Assembly: GCA_023053545.1 (NCBI GenBank)
Contig: JAKZAN010000091.1
Location: 48,274 to 112,273 of the forward strand
DNA from: Lepidurus packardi
Taxonomy: Eukaryota > Arthropoda > Branchiopoda > Notostraca > Triopsidae
Direction of reading: 5' to 3'
DNA: 64,000 nucleotides
Shown here: positions 59,201 to 64,000 of the stretch, piece by piece
Layout of the letters: every line of letters starts with the position of its first letter
How positions within the stretch are numbered: position 1 is the stretch's first letter
Made by a program: the position numbers and the translations under genes
The notes under the pieces: model-generated
What the model saw: only the letters and a program-made list of their open reading frames with translations
Told to the model about the DNA's origin: nothing
Databases searched by the model: none

Positions 59201-61181
59201 TCAGGCCTTCCTCTTTGTGATTGTGAGGCTGTTCTCTCTGGCTGCCTCCTGCTGCATAGCTTCGTTGATCTTGAGTATCGCGTACAGGTCCTTCAACTTG
59301 CCCTCGATGAACTTGTTGGACTTCCTCATGTCTTCTATATCTCCCTACAATCGGCCAGCGTTTCGAAACAGTCATCAAAAACTAAAGTACCTTTCTACTG
59401 AGGACAGATCGAATCTCGTTCAGTTCACACTCTAGCTTCTCGGCTAAATGTTCCAGCTCCTTCCGGTCGGCTCGGTCTTACACCTTCTTCTCGATTTCCT
59501 TGAGAATGCCGTAGTACTCGTGCTTAATTTCAAGGAACTTCACATGAATTTCCCGCTTGAGGGTGTTCGTGAACTGGTGGTTGAAGGGGTCTGTCAGACA
59601 CCGGTTTATCAGCTACTTGATCAGCTCTAATAGTCGTTACTCGCGGATCTCTGATTGTTCCATCATCTTCTTCTCGAGGTCATAGATCCGTAAGGGTAGT
59701 TCGTTATACGTCTCTTCCAGTTTGCGCATCTTGCCTTTGACTGACTCGAATCCATCTTCTGAGGTATTGACTCGTTCGTACAACTTCTTGATTTCACCAG
59801 CAGCCCAGGAAACCTGTTGTTCGAGTTGACTGCCAGAACCGCGTGACGAGTTGATGGCTGGCGAATTACTGATATTAGTGTTCGAAGAGGTCCCCGGTAT
59901 TTGCGGCAAGAAACTCTTCGAATTGTCTCTTTTGAGCTCCTTCTTCTTGTTGCTGTCTTCCTTCACGACCTTAACCTCGTTGATCAGATTCTTCACATGA
60001 TGTTCTAAAACTTCGATCTTGCTTGCAATTTTCTGGCTATCCGACTTCGAGACTGATATCCTGGCTCCTCCGTAATTGCTGCCTGCTTCGGAATTGTTTC
60101 CGTGTTCTTCACCGTTGGGGTTCTGCGTATAGGCTTGTTCCTCAAGATCGAGCTGCTGTTTCTCTACTTGTTCCAGTTTGGACTTGAGGGTGGTGCACTA
60201 ATCATTCAGCTTTTCTAATTTCGTCTGGGTCGTGCTAGTGAAACCTTGTTGCAGAGATTTGGCCTGCTCAGCTCTGGCGACTGCTTCCTGCTCCATGAGG
60301 ATCATCCTTTGTTCGATATTAGATTTCAGCTTGTCCAAATAGGTGTTAATGTCCTAAATCTTCTTGGTATTTGAAGCAGTATAGTCGGCGATCACGGAAT
60401 TGGTTTTTGAGACTTCGTCGATATTGGATTCGAATCTTTTGCCTTGTGACTCTATCAGTTCCCTGACTTTGAGTTCGAGAGAGTCAGTGACTTCCTTGAG
60501 TCGCTCCTCCACCTGGTCTTGTTTTTTCCGCATCAGAATAAATTGTTTGTCAAGGGTGCCATTAGCGTTGAGGGTTATGGAACTTCTGTCATTATTGTTC
60601 TTCTTAATGTTAATGTCTGAGGTATTCTCGATGTTGGAGTGGGAGTTTGTGCTTCCTTCCTCTAGTCTCTTACTACTGTTCAATCCCTCTAAGCCCGGTC
60701 TTGAACCTCCTATCTGCACTCCTTCCTCCTTCTATAGTTCCTTATTCTCTCGAGACTGATGAGCTCCTTTTCTGATGTCTTGCCGACTACCTCCAGCCCT
60801 TTTCAAACTATTTACTGTTCTTTCTAACTCTTCCAGCCTATTAAATATCATAGTTTCCAAATCTACTCCCTAGGGGCTACTTGTATCGGATGACTGGGGT
60901 TTATTGGTACCGTTCTCAGTCGGCATAATCGTCTGATTGTGGGAGGGAGTATGACGCAAGTTAGAAGCCTTGCTTTTGAAGAGTGAGAGCTGATCGATCC
61001 TGCTTTCTACTGAGAGAAGACGTGAAGTGAGATTAGGGAAGGTAGTATTTTGGTATAGGTTGATGGTGTCAGAAAGTTGGAGGAGCTTAGCGTCATAGTT
61101 TGCGAGTTTTTGGTTGAGACCGGTTTGCTTGAGAGCGTAGTTGATGGTAAGGGTGATGGGTTCTTCGAGGACAGATGCCAT
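59201..61181 (-). CDS. Coiled-coil protein, 644 residues
   Basis: ATG 61181, TGA 59201-59203, one 46-base intron (59345-59390). An N-terminal helical part ('LEEPITLTINYALKQTGLNQKLANYDAKLLQLSDTI') is followed by long coiled-coil blocks ('QDQVEERLKEVTDSLELKVREL', 'DINTYLDKLKSNIEQRMILMEQEAVARAEQAKSL', 'WAAGEIKKLYERVNTSEDGFESVKGKMRKLEETYNELP') separated by Asn/Ser-rich linkers. It resembles cytoskeletal or intraflagellar scaffolds; no family named. Confidence 0.75.
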
Positions 61182-61354
61182 GCTTGGGGAGAGCGAGAGT
61201 GGTGGCGTAAAGAGTTTTATCTGTATTAAGTGTTCTATGAAGATAAATCTTATCCACAGAAAATGGAAAACCCTCGCTTCTTATCATATAATTCAAAGTA
61301 CCGATAGAACATTCTTCATCTTTCATTTACCCATCCCTACCTGTACCTTTAGCC

Positions 61355-62905
61355 ATGAGTATTTTCCCAGAGTCTGCACTTGCCGAGGCCATCTCCGAAA
61401 TCAAGGTCCGCTCCAACTAAGAAAAAATAGTTGCCTGCCTCAATGAGTACCGCTTCCGTCCTCAACAGCTCTACCAGCAGATCATTGATCTTCTTAATAA
61501 CAGTCTCAATAGTCCTGGATCTACCTCGACCTCGCGAGTTATCCGGTTCCCGTAGCTCCATCACAAGCAGATTGAATGCCAGGGGGCCTCGGAAATCCAG
61601 CAGGCAATCCTTTATTTTTCGGCCCTTCTAAACATGAATGATATCCTGTCTGACCTATACTACAACTAGGACAACAACAATGACTTCTGCAGACTCGTAT
61701 CGAGCGAAAATCCCACCAAAGATGCAGTCGCAGAAGAAACCTTCCTCAGTAAGTATAGGATCTCAGGTCTCCATAACTACTTGATTGATGTTCTGGAGCC
61801 CCAACTATACGAATACCTGTTCCCCTTCCTAGTATTGGATGAGTATTTTCGAATTAGGAAGCTCAAGAATAGCCAAAGTTCAAATCAGTCTGCAGCCAGC
61901 TCCGCGCAAGAGGTCTACTTGGAGAACTCCATCTGCAACGAGCAGGTAGGGCTGATCAGCAATAACTACAACTTGTGCTTCGTGAGCCTTCAGGAGACCC
62001 AGATCGTGTTGGGCTTGGCCTATACGAACAACTTCCTGTCAATCAGCCATATCGGGAGAAGTGTACAGGTGCTCAGCCAGCAGAACAACCGTAGCAACAA
62101 CAAATCTTCGCATCTGCTGCCAAAAATCGGGAAGAATGATACCGACAACTACTGGTCGAAGGTGCCTTCGGAAACCCAAAACAGTAGTATTATGAATGTC
62201 CACAAGAGGCATCCACAAGGACGCACCTCCCAGGCCAAAAAGAGAGAAGAGACCCAAATCGACTACGCCCATTGTTTTGTGCCCCTGCCAATCGTCGAGA
62301 AACTCTTCCTAAACCTCGACCAGGACAAAGATAACCGCATCGCTATCGAAGACATCAAGAGGGAGTTTACCAAAAACAATTTCGATTTCGATGAGTCCAT
62401 TTATAAAAGTATGTTCGATGAAGCAGTCAGACAAAGGTCTGTTATTTTCCCTGAGCAACTCTCCAAGGGAATCAGCCTCAAGGAGCTGCAGAACACCCTC
62501 CAATCACGGAAGCAGCAGACCAGAGGCGAGGTCAATATCATCGATAAGCCTTATAAGAAGTATTGGTTTATGCTGCTCGCTCGGATGGGGTACGAAAAAC
62601 TCATGCCTACGGACATCGTGATTTCTCCGAGTCTGGCTGCTCAGTGCACTATGCAGTCGACTCTGAGAGGCACGAAGCAGACATTCTACAAACCCAGCAA
62701 GCCAGAGGGGAATCATTTTATCCGAAGCGGGAAGTTCATCCAAACAATAGACAATTCCAAGGGAAAAATAGAGAGGGAGAGCGGGAAGAAACCTCTAGAG
62801 GAGCAGCTCGTGAATGAACGATTTGTGTTGACCGAAGAGGGGGTGTTGACGATAGGCTTCAACGCCAAGGCCAAATACGACGAGGTTTTAGGCAGACTGC
62901 GATGA
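61355..62905 (+). CDS. EF-hand protein, about 516 residues
   Basis: Single open frame, TGA 62903-62905. A helical N-terminal half ('LAEAISEIKVRSN', 'CRLVSSENPTKDAVAEETFL') is followed at about residue 310 by 'LFLNLDQDKDNRIAIEDIKREFTKNNFD', one canonical EF-hand loop (DQDKDNRIAIED). The C-terminus carries 'WFMLLARMGYEKLMPTDIVI' and a Gly-rich end. An 18-base GTAAGT..CAG at about 61751-61768 could be an in-frame mini-intron, which would remove six residues. No orthologue recognised. It is the second gene from the telomere. Confidence 0.75.
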
Positions 62906-63025
62906 GCTCGATGCCAGGGTATATGATAGGTGGCGGATCCTCACATGTGGATTTTATGTGAAACCTGCGACTCAGAGTATAGAAGCTATAATATTTAAAA
63001 TTAAGAACTAGTCTGTAAGCACAAC

Positions 63026-63386
63026 ATGTCCGAAGTCGAAGAAACCCTGCATCGTATCCAGACCCATAAGAACGTCCAAGGCATTGTGATCGTCAACGCC
63101 GATGGGCACATCATTAGATCCACCTATACTGACGCCCGTACGAACGAAGGTACTCCAGCAACTCACACATCCATAATCACATGCAGGTGAGAACATTGCC
63201 AGACTCATTTCCCAACTGGCTGCCAAGGCCAAGTCCACCATCCGTGATCTGACTGCTGGCGAAGAGCTCAAGTTCCTGAGACTCAAGTCCAAAACTAGCT
63301 AAATCTTGGTGGCCCCCGATAAAGAGTTCATGCTGATTGTGGTACAGGGACAGAAAAGCGACAAGCCCGAAGAAGCAGCCTCTTGA
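63026..63386 (+). CDS. DYNLRB1: Dynein light chain roadblock/LC7
   Basis: Roadblock-type light chain of cytoplasmic and intraflagellar dynein, 107 residues, the last gene before the telomere. It matches human DYNLRB1 along its length: 'VEETLHRIQTHKNVQGIVIVNADGH', 'ARLISQLAAKAKSTIRDL', 'ELKFLRLKSKTSEILVAPDKEFMLIVVQ'. The Glu of 'SEILVAPDK' is a TAA codon (63300-63302), where human has Glu (KNEIMVAPDK). A 37-base intron, 63150-63186, splits a Gly codon. TGA 63384-63386. The dimer interface and overall length are normal, so it is probably functional. Confidence 0.95.
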
Positions 63387-63816
63387 TCAGAACCCTAGCA
63401 TTCGCAATTTTAAGCCAGAAGCATCAGTTGATTGTAGTTCGGATAATGATCACACATCATCATGGTTTGTGGGTGTATGACTTGTTATATGATCTGCTTT
63501 CGGACATTTCTCTGACGTTAGATCTCCACATATACCTAAAAGTGTTAACTCAAGCCCTGAGCACCTATGCTTCTTGATTAGGCCGGCATTGAAGGAATGG
63601 TTGGCATAGTCTGTCCTCCAAGCAGCATGGGTTGGGCAGATACGGGTCTGAGCTTTAAAGTCATATCATTGTATTCCTCAATATATAGGCGACTAAGGGT
63701 TGATAGAATACACATTTAGGAATGATTCAAATAGAAAAGTATTTAGTCTTCAAAACTAAATATTTTGGCCTTATTCGCAGCAGAAAGCGACGATGTTGTC
63801 TCAACAGCGGGGTAAT
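63387..63816. other. Subtelomeric gap, no gene or repeat family
   Basis: About 430 bases between the roadblock gene and the telomere. No subtelomeric tandem array is visible. A 64-codon open frame (63383-63577) has no recognisable content. A GGGGTAAT precedes the first perfect telomeric unit, perhaps marking the addition site. Confidence 0.55.
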
Positions 63817-64000
63817 GGGGTTGGGGTTGGGGTTGGGGTTGGGGTTGGGGTTGGGGTTGGGGTTGGGGTTGGGGTTGGGGTTGGGGTTGGGGTTGGGGTT
63901 TGGGGTTGGGGTTGGGGTTGGGGTTGGGGTTGGGGTTGGGGTTGGGGTTGGGGTTGGGGTTGGGGTTGGGGTTGGGGTTGGGGTTGGGGTTGGGGTTGGG
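63817..64000 (+). repeat. Macronuclear telomere, (GGGGTT)n
   Basis: About 30 units of GGGGTT run to the window end, G-rich strand 5' to 3', so this is the right chromosome end. Fourteen perfect units (63817-63900) are followed by one unit with an extra T (GGGGTTT, the extra base at 63901) and then about 16 more perfect units. GGGGTT is the telomere of oligohymenophorean ciliates such as Tetrahymena. Confidence 0.98.

Noticed and set aside
63817-64000. CRISPR-like repeat array
   Set aside because: Uninterrupted 6-base units without spacers at the sequence end: a ciliate telomere.

Overview
The window is the right-hand end of a ciliate macronuclear chromosome. It finishes in about 184 bases of GGGGTT telomere repeat (63817-64000). 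Gene models read through TAA and TAG and stop only at TGA. Conserved positions show that TAA/TAG mean glutamate here, not the glutamine of Tetrahymena and Paramecium: the kinesin switch II DLAG-C-E, the kinase APE motif, position 12 of an EF-hand, roadblock 'EILVAPDK', and the DHHC N-terminal 'FEIWPGNN'. UAR=Glu with GGGGTT telomeres fits a peritrich (NCBI table 30; relatives of Vorticella, Carchesium and Campanella). By eye the DNA is not AT-rich, unlike Tetrahymena. I cannot name the species.

The region is gene-dense and eukaryotic in style: about 43 protein genes on both strands, mostly 100-300 bases apart. Introns are tiny, mostly 17-60 bases, with GT..AG ends. I rebuilt each gene with TAR=Glu and TGA=stop, and with introns that keep the length a multiple of three and restore family motifs.

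Layout. 0-7 kb: a four-EF-hand protein, a four-domain DOMON/cytochrome b561/cytochrome b5/flavin-reductase fusion, PPCDC, a COMMD8-like protein, a Cys-rich protein and an EEF1A-methyltransferase-like enzyme. 7-13 kb: a kinesin-13 with its motor at the N-terminus, and two unknowns. 13-20 kb: UTP15, a ULK-like kinase, and a protein with an alpha-adaptin-like appendage. 20-30 kb: an alveolin-like repeat protein, a divergent MCM-like protein that has lost Walker A, coiled-coil and EF-hand proteins. 30-41 kb: a membrane RING-H2 protein, a small membrane protein, a WD40 protein, an acid-ceramidase/NAAA-like enzyme, a RecQ-like protein without helicase motifs, a Zn protein, a lactonase and a DHHC acyltransferase. 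41-50 kb: a sorting nexin, coiled-coil proteins, importin alpha and a CFAP97-domain protein. 50-64 kb: a large polytopic membrane protein, adenylate kinase 8, a small Tim, more coiled-coil proteins, an EF-hand protein, dynein roadblock, then the telomere.

These are mostly unrelated single genes rather than an operon-like system. There is a visible excess of cilium, cytoskeleton and cortex functions (kinesin-13, AK8, CFAP97, roadblock, alveolin, many coiled coils). No rRNA, convincing tRNA, CRISPR array or transposon was seen.
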